A stretch of 64,000 bases of DNA from Acidovorax sp. 106. GTDB lineage: Bacteria > Pseudomonadota > Gammaproteobacteria > Burkholderiales > Burkholderiaceae_C. The number at the start of each line of letters is the position of its first letter. Position 1 is the first letter of the stretch. The position numbers and the translations under genes were made by a program. The notes beneath the pieces are model-generated. The model was not told the DNA's origin. It ran no database searches and was given only the letters and a program-made list of their open reading frames with translations. This document shows positions 26,584-36,277 of the stretch, one piece after another. The stretch lies in assembly GCF_003663825.1 (NCBI RefSeq), contig NZ_RCCC01000001.1, positions 4,534,501 to 4,598,500 on the forward strand, written 5' to 3'.

Positions 26584-28953
26584 TTAACGCCCCTTGGCCT
26601 GTTGCAATTTGGCAAACGCCGAGGCCATGGCCGACTGCTGCGCGGGCTCAGGCGCCCGACGCTGGGGCTGCGCGTAGCCCCGGCCAGCGCCTTCAAAGCG
26701 GTTGTCACGGGGTGCGCCCCGCTCACCGCCCTGGCGTGGCGGCGCTGCGTCCAGCTTCATCGACAGGCCGATGCGCTTGCGCTCCACATCCACCTCCATG
26801 ACCTTGACCTTGACGATGTCGCCGGTCTTGACCACTTCGCGCGCGTCGTTCACAAACTTGTGCGCCAACTGGCTGACGTGCACCAAACCGTCCTGGTGCA
26901 CACCGAGATCGATGAAGGCGCCGAACTGGGCCACGTTGCTCACGGTGCCCTCCAAAATCATGCCTTCCTTCAAATCCTTGATGTCTTCCACGCCATCGTT
27001 GAAGCGCGCCACCTTGAAGTCCGGGCGCGGGTCGCGGCCGGGCTTTTCCAGCTCGGCCAAGATGTCCTTGACGGTGATGACACCGAACTTCTCGTTGGCA
27101 AACAGCTCGGGCTTGAGCGTTTTGAGCATGTCGGAGCGGCCCATGATCTCGGCCACGGGCTTACCCGTCTTTTCCATGATCTGCTCGACCACGGGGTAGG
27201 TCTCGGGGTGCACGCCAGTCATGTCCAGCGGGTTGTCGCCACCGCGAATGCGCAAGAAGCCCGCGCTTTGCTCAAACGTCTTGGCGCCCAAGCCCGCCAC
27301 GTCCATCAGCTGCTTGCGGCTCTTGAAGGCGCCATTGGCCTCGCGCCAGCGCACCACGGCCTTGGCCACGCTGCCCGACAGCCCGGACACGCGGGAGAGC
27401 AGCGGCACGCTGGCCGTGTTCAGGTCCACGCCGACCGAGTTCACGCAGTCTTCCACCACGGTGCCCAGGGTGCGGGCCAGCTCGCTTTGGTTCACGTCGT
27501 GCTGGTACTGGCCCACGCCAATGCTCTTGGGGTCGATCTTGACCAGCTCGGCCAATGGGTCTTGCAAGCGGCGGGCAATCGATGCGGCACCACGCAGGCT
27601 CACGTCCACATCGGGCATCTCTTGACTGGCGTATTCGCTGGCGGAGTAGACCGACGCGCCGGCCTCGCTCACCACCACCTTTTCAATCGCGCGGTCCGCC
27701 TTGGCGGCCAGCTTGATGAGGTCGGCCGCCAGCTTGTCGGTTTCGCGGCTGGCTGTGCCGTTGCCAATCGCAATCAGGTTCACGCCATGCTTCTCCGCCA
27801 GTTTGGCCAGGGTGTGCAGCGAGCCTTCCCAGTCGCGGCGCGGCTCGTGAGGGAACACGGTGGCTGTCTCCACCAGCTTGCCGGTGTCGTCCACCACAGC
27901 CACCTTCACGCCGGTGCGGATGCCGGGGTCCAGCCCCATCACCACGCGCGGGCCAGCGGGGGCGGCCAGCAGCAGGTCGCGCAGGTTGTCGGCAAACACC
28001 TTGATGGCCACCTTCTCGGCATCGTCGCGCAGGCGGGCGAACAGGTCGCGCTCGGTCGAGAGGCTCAGCTTGACGCGCCAGGTCCAGGCCACGCTCTTGC
28101 GGATCAGGTCGTCGGCCTTGCGCCCCGCATGGCTCCAGCCCAGGTGCAGGGCAATCTTGCCTTCGGCCAGGCTGGGCTTGCCAGGCTCAGGCTCCACCGG
28201 CAACACCAGCTTGGCTTCCAGAATCTCCAACGCACGGCCACGGAACACGGCCAGCGCGCGATGCGAGGGCACGCGGCCAATGGGCTCGTCGTATTCAAAA
28301 TAATCGCGGAACTTGGAAACCTCGGGGTCGTTCTCGTTCTTGCCTTCGACCTTTTTGCTGCGCAGCAGGCCCTCAGCCCACAGCCACTCGCGCAGGCCTT
28401 GCACCAGCACGGCGTCCTCGGCCCAGCGCTCGCTCAAGATGTCGCGCACGCCATCGAGCACGGCGGGCACGGTCGAAAAGTCAGCGCCCGTCTTGCCATC
28501 GTCCAGCACCTCGGGCGGCTTGGTGAAGGCAGCGGCCTCAACGGCGGGGTCAAGGGTGGGGTCGGCAAACAGCTTGTCGGCCAGAGGTTCGATGCCAAAT
28601 TCGCGGGCCATCTGGCCCTTGGTGCGGCGCTTTTGTTTGAAGGGCAGATAGATGTCTTCGAGTTCCTGCTTCGTTGGAGCTGCGGCAATGGCAACGCGCA
28701 AAGCGTCGGTCAGCTTGCCTTGCTCATCAATGCTCTTGAGCACCGCAGCGCGGCGGTCGTCCAACTCGCGCAGGTAAGACAGACGGGCCTCCAGCTCACG
28801 CAGCTGGATATCGTCCAGCCCACCGGTGACTTCCTTGCGGTAACGCGCGATGAAGGGCACCGTGGCCCCACCGTCCAGCAGCTCGACGGCGGCGCGTACC
28901 TGCTGCTCCCCTACTTTGATTTCTGCGGCCAGTTGCCGAATGATCTGCTGCAT
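26584..28953 (-). CDS. tex: RNA-binding transcription accessory protein Tex
   Basis: 789 residues, the usual family length. Order seen: N-terminal helical part (VPFIARYRKEVTGGLDD), YqgF-like RNase H fold (VMGLDPGIRTGVKVAVVD), helix-hairpin-helix (NTASVPLLSRVSGLSGSVAK, FKSRKQLMDVAGLGAKTFEQ), and an S1 domain (GMILEGTVSNVAQFGAFIDL). Tex binds nucleic acid and supports transcription elongation and stress survival. The last ~45 residues are a Gly/Arg/Gln-rich tail. Divergent from the YecE-like gene across ~200 bases. Confidence 0.96.
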   Translation of the reverse strand: MQQIIRQLAAEIKVGEQQVRAAVELLDGGATVPFIARYRKEVTGGLDDIQLRELEARLSYLRELDDRRAAVLKSIDEQGKLTDALRVAIAAAPTKQELEDIYLPFKQKRRTKGQMAREFGIEPLADKLFADPTLDPAVEAAAFTKPPEVLDDGKTGADFSTVPAVLDGVRDILSERWAEDAVLVQGLREWLWAEGLLRSKKVEGKNENDPEVSKFRDYFEYDEPIGRVPSHRALAVFRGRALEILEAKLVLPVEPEPGKPSLAEGKIALHLGWSHAGRKADDLIRKSVAWTWRVKLSLSTERDLFARLRDDAEKVAIKVFADNLRDLLLAAPAGPRVVMGLDPGIRTGVKVAVVDDTGKLVETATVFPHEPRRDWEGSLHTLAKLAEKHGVNLIAIGNGTASRETDKLAADLIKLAAKADRAIEKVVVSEAGASVYSASEYASQEMPDVDVSLRGAASIARRLQDPLAELVKIDPKSIGVGQYQHDVNQSELARTLGTVVEDCVNSVGVDLNTASVPLLSRVSGLSGSVAKAVVRWREANGAFKSRKQLMDVAGLGAKTFEQSAGFLRIRGGDNPLDMTGVHPETYPVVEQIMEKTGKPVAEIMGRSDMLKTLKPELFANEKFGVITVKDILAELEKPGRDPRPDFKVARFNDGVEDIKDLKEGMILEGTVSNVAQFGAFIDLGVHQDGLVHVSQLAHKFVNDAREVVKTGDIVKVKVMEVDVERKRIGLSMKLDAAPPRQGGERGAPRDNRFEGAGRGYAQPQRRAPEPAQQSAMASAFAKLQQAKGR

Positions 28954-29162
28954 GTGTGGGAAAACTCTCTGAGACTCAAAGGGGACTTACGCCATCGGCT
29001 TGCCATACCAGCCTCGCCCAGGGGCGAACGCTTGCATGAAAACCGGTTTGCGTAAGCCACGTCAAACAAACGAAACGCGAAGCGCGCGAGTTTGCCACAG
29101 CGCACAGCGGGCTAACATCGCCACCCGACCACGGTTGTTACAACTATCAAAGCCCCCTGCGG

Positions 29163-30266
29163 ATGCAAGAAGACCTGTTTGGCACACCAGCCGTGCCCAC
29201 GCCCACCAACCGCCAGGCCAGCGATGAGCAGCCCGGCGCAGCCACCACCCGCCCCACACCAAGGGCCAAGGGACTGGGCGTGCGTCCGGTGGCAGTAGAC
29301 GAGACCTTGCGCACGCTGGCGGGCGCCCTGCCCCAGCGGCTGCGCTTGGGCACCTCGTCGTGGACCTACCCCGCCTGGGCCGGGCTGGTGTGGGATGCGG
29401 AGTACGCTGAAACGCAGCTGTCCAAACAAGGGCTGGCCGCCTATGCCGCCCACCCGCTGCTGCGCACCGTAAGCCTGGACCGCAACTTCTACCGCCCGCT
29501 CACCGTCAGCCAGTACCAGCGCTATGCCGAGCAGGTACCGGCGGACTTTCGCTTTGTCGTCAAGGCGCCCAGCCTGGTCACCGACGCACTGGTGCGCACC
29601 GAAGATGGCCGGGGCCGCGAGCCCAACCCGGCGTTTCTGGACCCCGCCCTGGCCTGCTCCGAGTTTGTAGAGCCTGCCCTGGCCGGGCTGGGCGACAAGC
29701 TGGGCGCGCTGGTGTTCCAGCTCAGCCCCCTGCCCATGGCGTGGCTGGACCGCATGCCCCTGCTGCTAGGCAAGCTGCGGGATTTGCTGCACGCGCTGCC
29801 AGCGCTCAAGCCCCAGGCCAGCGACGGCGTGATCGCCGTGGAGGTGCGAGACCCAGAGTGGCTGACCCCTGAATTTGCCGCCGTGCTGCGCGATGCCGGT
29901 GCCACCTACTGCCTGGGCCTGCACCCCAAGCTGCCACCGCTGGCACAGCAATTGCCGGTGCTGCGTGCCCTGTGGCCCACGCCACTGGTGTGCCGCTGGA
30001 ACCTGAATGCATTGCACGGCCCCTATGGCTATGAAGACGCCCAGCGGCGATACGCACCTTACGACCGGTTGCACGACCTGGACCCGGACACCCACGCGGC
30101 GCTGGCCCAGGTGATCGCAGGCATCACGGCCGCAGGGCAGAACGCCTACGTCACCATCAGCAACCATGCCGAGGGCTGTGCGCCCTTGACCGTGCAGCGG
30201 CTGGCCGAGCAAGTGCGGACATTGCCCCCACTTGCGGCCAAGAGCGCACCGCCTGCTGCTGACTGA
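29163..30266 (+). CDS. YecE-like DUF72 protein
   Basis: 367 residues. DUF72 motifs: LRLGTSSWTYPAWAGLVW, VSLDRNFYRPLTVSQYQRYA, FRFVVKAPSLVTD, LGALVFQLSPLP, and VEVRDPEWLTPEF. The fold is a TIM barrel, but the family has no firm biochemical role. The first ~55 residues are a Pro/Thr-rich extension not typical of YecE. A copy of the double-hairpin repeat lies just after its stop. Confidence 0.88.
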   Translation: MQEDLFGTPAVPTPTNRQASDEQPGAATTRPTPRAKGLGVRPVAVDETLRTLAGALPQRLRLGTSSWTYPAWAGLVWDAEYAETQLSKQGLAAYAAHPLLRTVSLDRNFYRPLTVSQYQRYAEQVPADFRFVVKAPSLVTDALVRTEDGRGREPNPAFLDPALACSEFVEPALAGLGDKLGALVFQLSPLPMAWLDRMPLLLGKLRDLLHALPALKPQASDGVIAVEVRDPEWLTPEFAAVLRDAGATYCLGLHPKLPPLAQQLPVLRALWPTPLVCRWNLNALHGPYGYEDAQRRYAPYDRLHDLDPDTHAALAQVIAGITAAGQNAYVTISNHAEGCAPLTVQRLAEQVRTLPPLAAKSAPPAAD

Positions 30267-30276
30267 GAGCCTTTTT

Positions 30277-30329
30277 GGCTTCTAGCGCTTTATGAATAAG
30301 CGCTATAAGCTATCAATTCAATAGCAAAA
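30277..30329 (-). repeat. Double-hairpin repeat copy 3, between convergent genes
   Basis: Read on the minus strand: TTTTGCTATTGAATTGATAG, CTTATAGCGCTTATTCATAA, AGCGCTAGAAGCC. Hairpin one pairs GCTAT with ATAGC; hairpin two pairs AGCGCTTAT with ATAAAGCGCT. It lies between the YecE-like gene and the chemoreceptor gene and could act as a two-way barrier. Confidence 0.9.
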
Positions 30330-30340
30330 TTGGGGGTAAC

Positions 30341-32320
30341 TCAGCGCCCCAGTTGCCGGTGCTGCCCAGGCTCCTGCCCCAGTTGGAACTGGGCCACGGC
30401 CTCCACCATCTGCTCCGCCTGGCTGCGCAAGCTGCTGGCGGCGGCGGCCATTTCTTCGACCAGGGCCGCGTTTTGCTGGGTGGCCTGATCGAGCTGCGTC
30501 ACCGCCTGGCCCACCTGCCCCACCCCGGCGCTTTGCTCGCCCGTGGCCGCGCTGATTTCAGAGACGATGTCTGCCACCCGCTGGATGGAGCTGACCACCT
30601 CGCCCATGGTGGTGCCCGCCTTGTCGGCTAGCACCGAGCCTTCTTGCACCATGGCGCTGCTGGCGCCGATCAGCTCCTTGATGGCCTTGGCCTCGGCCGC
30701 GGTGCGCTGTGCCAGGTTGCGCACCTCACTGGCCACCACTGCAAAACCCCGCCCTTGTTCGCCCGCACGGGCGGCTTCCACGGCCGCGTTCAGGGCCAGG
30801 ATGTTGGTTTGGAAGGCAATGCCGTCAATCACACCAATGATGTCGGCAATCTTCTGGCTGCTGCCATTGATGTTGTGCATGGTGCTGACCACCTGCGCCA
30901 CCACCTGCCCGCCCTGCGCGGCCACCTCGCTGGCGCTGGCCGCCAGACGGCTGGCTTGCGAGGCGTTGTCTGCGTTGTGGCGGATGGTGGAGCCCAGCTC
31001 TTCCATGCTGGCCGCCGTTTCTTCGAGCGAGCTGGCCTGCGTCTCGGTGCGGGCCGACAAATCGTGGTTGCCCTGGGCGATTTCACTGCTGGCAGACGAC
31101 ACGCTTTCGGCACTGCGGCGCACCGTGCCCAGGCTTTGCACCAAGCGCTGGCGAAAGCCTTCCATGGCCTGGCCCAGCGCGCCAATCTCGTCGTTCGATC
31201 GGATGTCCACCGCGTGCGTCAAATCGCCTTGCGACAAATGCCCCAGCGCTGTGCTGAGTTGTTGCACGGGCTTGCCCACCAGCCGGCGCGTGGCATAGAC
31301 CAGCACCACCGTCAGGATGGCAAGTGCCGCCAACACGCCCACCCACAGCCAGATCAGCACCCCGCGGGCGTCTTCCATCATCTCGGACATGGGAGCTTCG
31401 GCAACGATGGCCCAATTCCAGGGCTTGTAGCGCTCAGTGGCCACAAACTGGGCCTGCTGTTTGCCAGCCCCCAGACGGGGCGACCACAGCGTCTCAAATT
31501 CACTGGCCTGGTCTTTTTCGGTCAGCCGGGCCAGCCAGGCTTTGCCGTCTTCGGTCTTTTCGTCCACCACCAGGGCATCGGCCAAGCCCGCTGTACGGCC
31601 GCGCGCCGGGCCCGAGGACACATTCACCGCGTACACCGCGCCGCTCTCAAACAGTTTTTGCGAGCCCATGACCTGGGCCAGCTTGCCCAGGATGCCCCCC
31701 ATGTCGGAGCCGATGAACAGAATACCAATCGTGCGGTTGCCCTGGCGGATGGGCTCGTACACCGTCATGTATTCCTTGCCAAACAGACTGGCGCGGCCAA
31801 TGTAGGTTTTGCCCTCTTGCATGAGGGGGTAGGCGGGGTGGTTGCGGTCCAACAGGGTTTTGTAGGCGCGCTCGCCATCCTGCTTTTTGAGGGACGTGGT
31901 CACGCGCATGAAGTCGTCACCGGAGCGAACAAAAATCGTGGCGATGGCGCCTGCGCTGTCTTTGGTGAAGCGGTCCACCCCCTCAAAGTTACCGTTCAGC
32001 GGCGCCCCCTGGAAGCTCAACACGGCTTCCTTCTTGCCATCCGCACCGGGCTGCTCTTCCACGCTGAAGTCGCCCGTGAAGCGGGACTTGAACAATACAA
32101 AGTCGCGCTTGGCCTGGTCTTGGGCGGTTTCGTCAAAGCTCTGGACCAACGTGCGTACCTGGGCCGCATATTGGCGAGCATCGTTGCGCGACACCCCCCC
32201 AAAGTCTTGCCAGATGAACAGGCTCACCAAGGTCATGGTACTGAGCAAGACCAACAACAAGCTCACCAGAGCTGTCAGTGAGAGCTTGAATGCGACGGAG
32301 CGCTGGGATGATTGCGGCAT
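30341..32320 (-). CDS. Methyl-accepting chemotaxis protein with double-Cache-type sensor
   Basis: 659 residues. One membrane helix near 10-36, a periplasmic Cache-like ligand domain of ~290 residues ([38 protein letters not shown]), a second helix near 325-347, a HAMP domain ([20 protein letters not shown]) and the signalling coiled coil with the hairpin tip ([40 protein letters not shown]). It relays an unknown periplasmic chemical to CheA. Start ATG with an AAGGAC ribosome site. Confidence 0.95.
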   Translation of the reverse strand: MPQSSQRSVAFKLSLTALVSLLLVLLSTMTLVSLFIWQDFGGVSRNDARQYAAQVRTLVQSFDETAQDQAKRDFVLFKSRFTGDFSVEEQPGADGKKEAVLSFQGAPLNGNFEGVDRFTKDSAGAIATIFVRSGDDFMRVTTSLKKQDGERAYKTLLDRNHPAYPLMQEGKTYIGRASLFGKEYMTVYEPIRQGNRTIGILFIGSDMGGILGKLAQVMGSQKLFESGAVYAVNVSSGPARGRTAGLADALVVDEKTEDGKAWLARLTEKDQASEFETLWSPRLGAGKQQAQFVATERYKPWNWAIVAEAPMSEMMEDARGVLIWLWVGVLAALAILTVVLVYATRRLVGKPVQQLSTALGHLSQGDLTHAVDIRSNDEIGALGQAMEGFRQRLVQSLGTVRRSAESVSSASSEIAQGNHDLSARTETQASSLEETAASMEELGSTIRHNADNASQASRLAASASEVAAQGGQVVAQVVSTMHNINGSSQKIADIIGVIDGIAFQTNILALNAAVEAARAGEQGRGFAVVASEVRNLAQRTAAEAKAIKELIGASSAMVQEGSVLADKAGTTMGEVVSSIQRVADIVSEISAATGEQSAGVGQVGQAVTQLDQATQQNAALVEEMAAAASSLRSQAEQMVEAVAQFQLGQEPGQHRQLGR

Positions 32321-32487
32321 GGCGGTCCTTGATAAATTTACTGCTTTATCAAATTTATTATTTAATTCATCATTTTGCAAGAATTGCTTACATATTAGTT
32401 ACAAAACTAGCGTTGATCCATGTCAATTTTCTACATGAATGTGCTTTTTTACAACAGACACCATTGGTGTTAACCCTTGATTTAGAA
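32321..32487. promoter_or_regulatory. AT-rich divergent promoter region
   Basis: Unlike the surrounding high-GC sequence, 32335-32470 is dominated by A and T, with runs such as AAATTTATTATTTAATTC. It separates the chemoreceptor and pseudouridine synthase genes and very likely carries both promoters. Exact boxes cannot be chosen because many partial matches overlap. Confidence 0.5.
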
Positions 32488-33540
32488 ATGAAAAGCGGCA
32501 GCAACACCGACGGGCAACGCACCACAGCACGCAAGCCACGGTGCTATGCTTTTCGAGCCCCCATCCAGCCCGGCAAGCCCCTGCCCTCTGAAGCCGTGAA
32601 CCGCCCCCACATCTCTGAAAGCCTCCTGCCCATGCGCGATGGCGTGAGCCCCAGCTGCGTGGTGCTGCCCCAGCAAGGCCAGGGCAGCCTGCTCGACAGG
32701 CTGGCCGCCCACTTGCCTGGGGTGGGCTACGATGAATGGCGTGCGCGCATGCTTGCCGGGGATGTGGTGGATGCCAAGGGCCAGCCTGTGCACCCTGAGC
32801 AAGCGGTGAAAGGCTGCGTCCGCCTGTTCTATTACCGCCACCTGCCGGGCGAGCCCGAACTGCCTTTTGAACACCAGGTGCTATATCAGGACGAGCACCT
32901 GCTGGTGGCAGACAAGCCGCATTTCATGCCCGTCACGCCCACGGGGCGCTATGTGCAGCAATCGCTGCTGGTGCGCCTGAAGCGGCAACTTTGCCTGCCC
33001 GATCTGTCTCCCCTGCACCGCATCGACCGCGACACGGCGGGGTTGGTGCTGTTCTCGGCGCAGCCACGCACGCGGGGCGCTTACCAGGCCTTGTTCAGAG
33101 AGCGCAACATGGCCAAGGCTTACGACGCCGTGGCCCCCTGGGATGCCCGCATCCCGTTTCCGCGTGAACACCGCAGCCGCATGGAGGAATCTCCGCAGTT
33201 CTTCCGCATGCAGGAAGTGCCCGGCGAGCCCAACAGCCACACGCACATGGCCGTGCAAGCCGTGCAAGGCCCCTGGGCCCTGTACCGGCTGGAGCCCATC
33301 AGCGGCAAACGCCACCAACTGCGGGTGCACATGGCCGCGCTGGGCCTGCCGCTGCGCAACGACCCGTTCTACCCCGAAGTCAACGACCCGCCCGAGGGCG
33401 ACTATTCGCGCCCCTTGCAGTTGCTGGCCCGGTCGCTGCGTTTTACCGACCCCCTGAACAGGCAGGAGCGCAGCTTTGAAACCCGGCTGCGCCTGCAGTG
33501 GCCGGTGACCGACGCCGCAACCACACCAGTGGCGGCATAG
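32488..33540 (+). CDS. RluA-family pseudouridine synthase
   Basis: 350 residues as listed. The catalytic motif is HRIDRDTAGLVLFS, with the Asp that attacks uridine. Flanking family motifs are LVADKPHFMPVTPTG, KAYDAVAP, and ISGKRHQLRVHMAALGLPL. It isomerises uridines in rRNA or tRNA; the target base is unknown. Start options are the ATG at 32488 or at 32632; family similarity (MRDGVSPSCVVLP) begins at the second, and the extra 48 residues are low complexity. The TPP riboswitch follows its stop. Confidence 0.9.
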   Translation: MKSGSNTDGQRTTARKPRCYAFRAPIQPGKPLPSEAVNRPHISESLLPMRDGVSPSCVVLPQQGQGSLLDRLAAHLPGVGYDEWRARMLAGDVVDAKGQPVHPEQAVKGCVRLFYYRHLPGEPELPFEHQVLYQDEHLLVADKPHFMPVTPTGRYVQQSLLVRLKRQLCLPDLSPLHRIDRDTAGLVLFSAQPRTRGAYQALFRERNMAKAYDAVAPWDARIPFPREHRSRMEESPQFFRMQEVPGEPNSHTHMAVQAVQGPWALYRLEPISGKRHQLRVHMAALGLPLRNDPFYPEVNDPPEGDYSRPLQLLARSLRFTDPLNRQERSFETRLRLQWPVTDAATTPVAA

Positions 33541-33585
33541 ACCTACAATCCAACCCGCATTGGATGCCACCCGGCCGCCAATGTC

Positions 33586-33694
33586 TGCTGGGGGTGTCTG
33601 CAACGCAAGCTGCAGGCTGAGAGAGTCCCTTTGAACCTGATTGTGCTCACCTGCCAGAGGTGGGCCCGAGATCATCCTCGCGCAGGGAAGCCGT
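33586..33694 (+). promoter_or_regulatory. TPP riboswitch upstream of cytX
   Basis: The thi-box core is plain: GGGGGTGTC, then GGCTGAGAGAGTCCC, TTTGAACCTGA, an enlarged variable stem (TCACCTGCC paired with GGTGGGC-like bases), and GATCATCCTCGCGCAGGGAA. Thiamine diphosphate binding would switch off the downstream transporter. A TACAAT at 33544-33549 is a likely -10 box. The order and spacing of conserved blocks match the family closely. Confidence 0.93.
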
Positions 33695-33718
33695 TACGCC
33701 GCAGCCATGCCCCGCACC

Positions 33719-33744
33719 GGGCAACGCCAGGGCGGGCGTTGCCC
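33719..33744 (+). terminator. Strong hairpin in the riboswitch expression region
   Basis: A perfect ten-base stem (GGGCAACGCC at 33719-33728, GGCGTTGCCC at 33735-33744) between the TPP aptamer and the cytX start. There is no clean U-run, so it may act as a weak terminator or a pausing structure rather than a classical terminator. Confidence 0.55.
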
Positions 33745-33792
33745 CCTTGCGCTGTTGTTACCCGACTGAACAGACCGCTGCGGAGCTTTTGC

Positions 33793-35097
33793 ATGACGTC
33801 ATCCCACCACCCTGCCCCCACCTCATCGGCAGTCAACGAGGCCCTGGTGCCCGTGCCTGCAGAGCGCCGCGTCTTCCAGTGGCACGACCATGCCTCGCTG
33901 TGGTTCAGTCTGGGCGTGGGCCTGCTGGTGATGCAGGTCGGCGCCTACCTGATGCCTGCGCTAGGCACCCAGGAGGCCTTGTGGGCGATTGTGGCGGGCT
34001 CTTTGCTGGGCGCGGGCCTGCTGGGCTGGGTGGCCAAGCTAGGCTGCGACAGCGGCCTGGCCAGCGCGGGGCTGATGCACGCTGTGTATGGCCGGGGCTT
34101 TGCCAGCCTGCCCATCGTGCTGAACATTGTGCAACTGGTGGGCTGGGGTACGTTTGAACTGGTGGTGATGCGCGACGCCACCGTGGCCATTGGGCAGCAG
34201 GCCGGCGGCCTGGCGGGTGCCACGACAGGCACCCTGTGGCCCGTGCTGGCCACGCTGCTGTGGGGCGGCGTGGTGATGTTGCTCATCAGCGGATCGATGG
34301 TGCAGCTGGTGCGCAAGGTGATTGCCCGGGTCGCACTGCCTCTGGTGGTGCTGTCGCTGCTGTGGCTGAGCTGGCAGTTTGTGTCGCTGGCGCAAGCCCA
34401 GGGCTTGAGCGCGCTGTGGAACCGCCAAGGCGCAGGCGGCATGGGTGTGCTGCCTGCAATCGATCTGGTCATCGCCATGCCCATCTCGTGGCTGCCGCTG
34501 GTGGCCGACTATGCCCGCCACGGCAAGAGCGGAGGCGCGGCCCTGCGCGGCACCTGGCTGGGCTATGCACTGGCCAACATGTGGTGCTACAGCCTGGGCG
34601 TGCTGGTGGCGTTGACGTTGCCCTCCACTGACCTGGTGCAGGCGCTGCTGCTGGCCCAGGGCGGACTCATTGCGCTGTCGCTGATCCTGATCGACGAGGT
34701 GGACAACGCCTATGGCGATACCTACTCGGGCGCCGTGTCTGCCCACAGCCTGCTGCCACGCTGGAGCGTGCGCCGCTGGGGCCTGGCCGTGGCGGCCGTG
34801 TGCACAGGCTTGGCCCTGGTGCTGCCCATGCACAGCCTGGAGCCGTTCTTGCTGCTGCTCAGCTCGGTGTTCGTGCCACTGTTCGGCGTCATCCTGGGGC
34901 GCCTGACATTCGGCACCCACACCCCCACCCTGCTGGCGCAGGCCCGGGTGGTCAACGCCTTGCCCGTGGCCCTGTGGCTGACGGGCATTGCGGTGTACCA
35001 CCTGGCGCCCAAGGTGTTGCCGGGTGCAGGGTCGGCCTTGCCAGCACTGGCATTCAGCTTTGCGTTGGCCTGGGCCACCCGACCCAAGGCGCGCTGA
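33793..35097 (+). CDS. cytX: Hydroxymethylpyrimidine transporter CytX
   Basis: 434 residues with about twelve membrane helices, of the nucleobase:cation symporter-1 family. Signature segments are SLWFSLGVGLLVMQVGAYL, GLASAGLMHAVYGRGFASLP, VIAMPISWLPLVADYARHGK and LILIDEVDNAYGDTYSGAV. CytX imports the pyrimidine precursor of thiamine and is usually controlled by TPP, as here. The ATG at 33793 is chosen; no earlier in-frame start fits after the riboswitch. Single-gene transcript ending at a repeat before thiD. Confidence 0.92.
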   Translation: MTSSHHPAPTSSAVNEALVPVPAERRVFQWHDHASLWFSLGVGLLVMQVGAYLMPALGTQEALWAIVAGSLLGAGLLGWVAKLGCDSGLASAGLMHAVYGRGFASLPIVLNIVQLVGWGTFELVVMRDATVAIGQQAGGLAGATTGTLWPVLATLLWGGVVMLLISGSMVQLVRKVIARVALPLVVLSLLWLSWQFVSLAQAQGLSALWNRQGAGGMGVLPAIDLVIAMPISWLPLVADYARHGKSGGAALRGTWLGYALANMWCYSLGVLVALTLPSTDLVQALLLAQGGLIALSLILIDEVDNAYGDTYSGAVSAHSLLPRWSVRRWGLAVAAVCTGLALVLPMHSLEPFLLLLSSVFVPLFGVILGRLTFGTHTPTLLAQARVVNALPVALWLTGIAVYHLAPKVLPGAGSALPALAFSFALAWATRPKAR

Positions 35098-35148
35098 TTG
35101 CTATCAAAATATGAGCTGCCAGCGCTTTATAGATAAGCTCTAGCGGCC
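35098..35148 (+). repeat. Double-hairpin repeat copy 4, between cytX and thiD
   Basis: Begins TTGCTATCAAAATATGAGCT and continues GCCAGCGCTTTATAGATAAG, CTCTAGCGGCC. The second hairpin pairs AGCGCTTTAT with ATAAGCTCT imperfectly. It directly follows the cytX stop and precedes the thiD stop on the other strand. Confidence 0.88.
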
Positions 35149-35155
35149 AAAATTA

Positions 35156-36016
35156 TTAAGAATCCTCAAACACCCGCTGCGCCACCGGTGCATAGCCATG
35201 GTTCAGCGGCCCATGGCCACGCCCCGTGGTCACATCGGCCCCTGCGGCGATCGCACCCAGGATGTAGGCCCGGGCTTGCTCCACCGCTTGCTGAAGTGGC
35301 AGCCCCAGCGCCAGGTGGGCCGCAATGGCCGACGACAGCGTGCACCCCGTGCCATGCCCGTTGTGCGTGGCGATGCGCTGCGACTGCAGCTTGTGCACCT
35401 GCGGCGCACCGGGCATCGACAGCACATCCACCACCCAATCGCCCGGCAAGTGCCCGCCTTTGAGCAGCACCGCCTGGGCGCCCAGCGCACGCAGGTCTTG
35501 CGCTGCGGCTTCCAGTGCGTCGGCGTCTTGCAGGCTGCGGCCCAGCAGCCAGCCTGCTTCGTCCAGGTTGGGCGTGATCACATCGGCCAGCGGGAACAGC
35601 TCACTCACCAGCACGCCCACGGTCTCCTGCGCAATCAGGCGGTCGCCACTGGTGGCCACCATCACGGGGTCCAGCACCACATGGGGCAGCTTATAGGTGC
35701 GAATGGCATCGGCCACCACGCGCACCACGTCGGGCGAATGCAGCATGCCGATCTTGACCGCATTCACGCCAATGTCCTGCACCACGGCATCGATCTGGGC
35801 CTTGAGCATGTCGGGCGGCACACCATGGATGCCCGTGACGCCGCAGGTGTTTTGTGCGGTGATGGCGGTGATGGCCGTCATGCCGTAGCAGCCCAGGGCG
35901 CTGAAGGTTTTGAGATCGGCCTGGATGCCTGCGCCGCCGCCGCTGTCTGAGCCGGCAATGGACAACACGCGCGCATAACGACGGCCCGCGTGGAGCCCTG
36001 AAGAAGAGGAAGTCAT
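35156..36016 (-). CDS. thiD: Hydroxymethylpyrimidine(phosphate) kinase
   Basis: 286 residues of the ribokinase fold. Motifs: SIAGSDSGGGAGIQADLKTF at the start, GCYGMTAITAITAQNT, VVLDPVMVATSGD, and the anion hole GHGTGCTLSSAIAAHLALG near the end. It phosphorylates the pyrimidine moiety twice to give the substrate for ThiE. It is convergent with cytX and divergent from thiO and has no riboswitch of its own in this window. Confidence 0.96.
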   Translation of the reverse strand: MTSSSSGLHAGRRYARVLSIAGSDSGGGAGIQADLKTFSALGCYGMTAITAITAQNTCGVTGIHGVPPDMLKAQIDAVVQDIGVNAVKIGMLHSPDVVRVVADAIRTYKLPHVVLDPVMVATSGDRLIAQETVGVLVSELFPLADVITPNLDEAGWLLGRSLQDADALEAAAQDLRALGAQAVLLKGGHLPGDWVVDVLSMPGAPQVHKLQSQRIATHNGHGTGCTLSSAIAAHLALGLPLQQAVEQARAYILGAIAAGADVTTGRGHGPLNHGYAPVAQRVFEDS

Positions 36017-36092
36017 AGCAAAAATTATGGCCTATGCGCCAGGTCAAGCCGCTGCAAAAGCGGATGTGCTGTAATTGTTTTTTCCGGACGAA

Positions 36093-36205
36093 ACAGGGGT
36101 GTCCTGCCGCCATGCGCGGTGTGTGACTGAGAAATACCCTGGGGCCCGCAGCCACGCTGCACCGCGCCCCGCTACCCGATCCAGGTCATGCTGGCGTGGG
36201 GAGTT
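36093..36205 (+). promoter_or_regulatory. TPP riboswitch upstream of thiO-thiS-thiG-thiE
   Basis: Conserved blocks are AGGGGTGTCC, CTGAGAAATACCC, and GATCCAGGTCATGCTGGCG followed by TGGGGAG. The first arm is lengthened by a GC-rich stem (GCCGCCATGCGCGG). It resembles the TPP family in order and spacing, although GAACCUGA is changed to TACCCGA. It would repress the operon when thiamine diphosphate is plentiful. Confidence 0.88.
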
Positions 36206-36211
36206 TCCACC

Positions 36212-36235
36212 AACGGCGCTGCGCCCTCCGTTTTG
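36212..36235 (+). terminator. Possible riboswitch terminator hairpin before thiO
   Basis: AACGG (36212-36216) can pair with CCGTT (36228-36232) around an inner GC-rich stem (CGC with GCG), followed by TTTTG. The structure is short, so it is a candidate expression platform rather than a certain one. Confidence 0.4.
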
Positions 36236-36277
36236 TCCACTGTTGCCTTTCTACAGACGGACGCCAGACGGACCTCT

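Noticed and set aside
26503..29055. Long open frame (850 codons) antisense to tex
   Set aside because: High-GC codon bias leaves the opposite strand free of stops. The predicted protein is His/Gly/Ala-rich with no recognisable domain, while tex on the other strand is a full, well-matched family member. The same reasoning removes long antisense frames over the TonB receptor, the PAS-GGDEF-EAL gene, msbA and the chemoreceptor.
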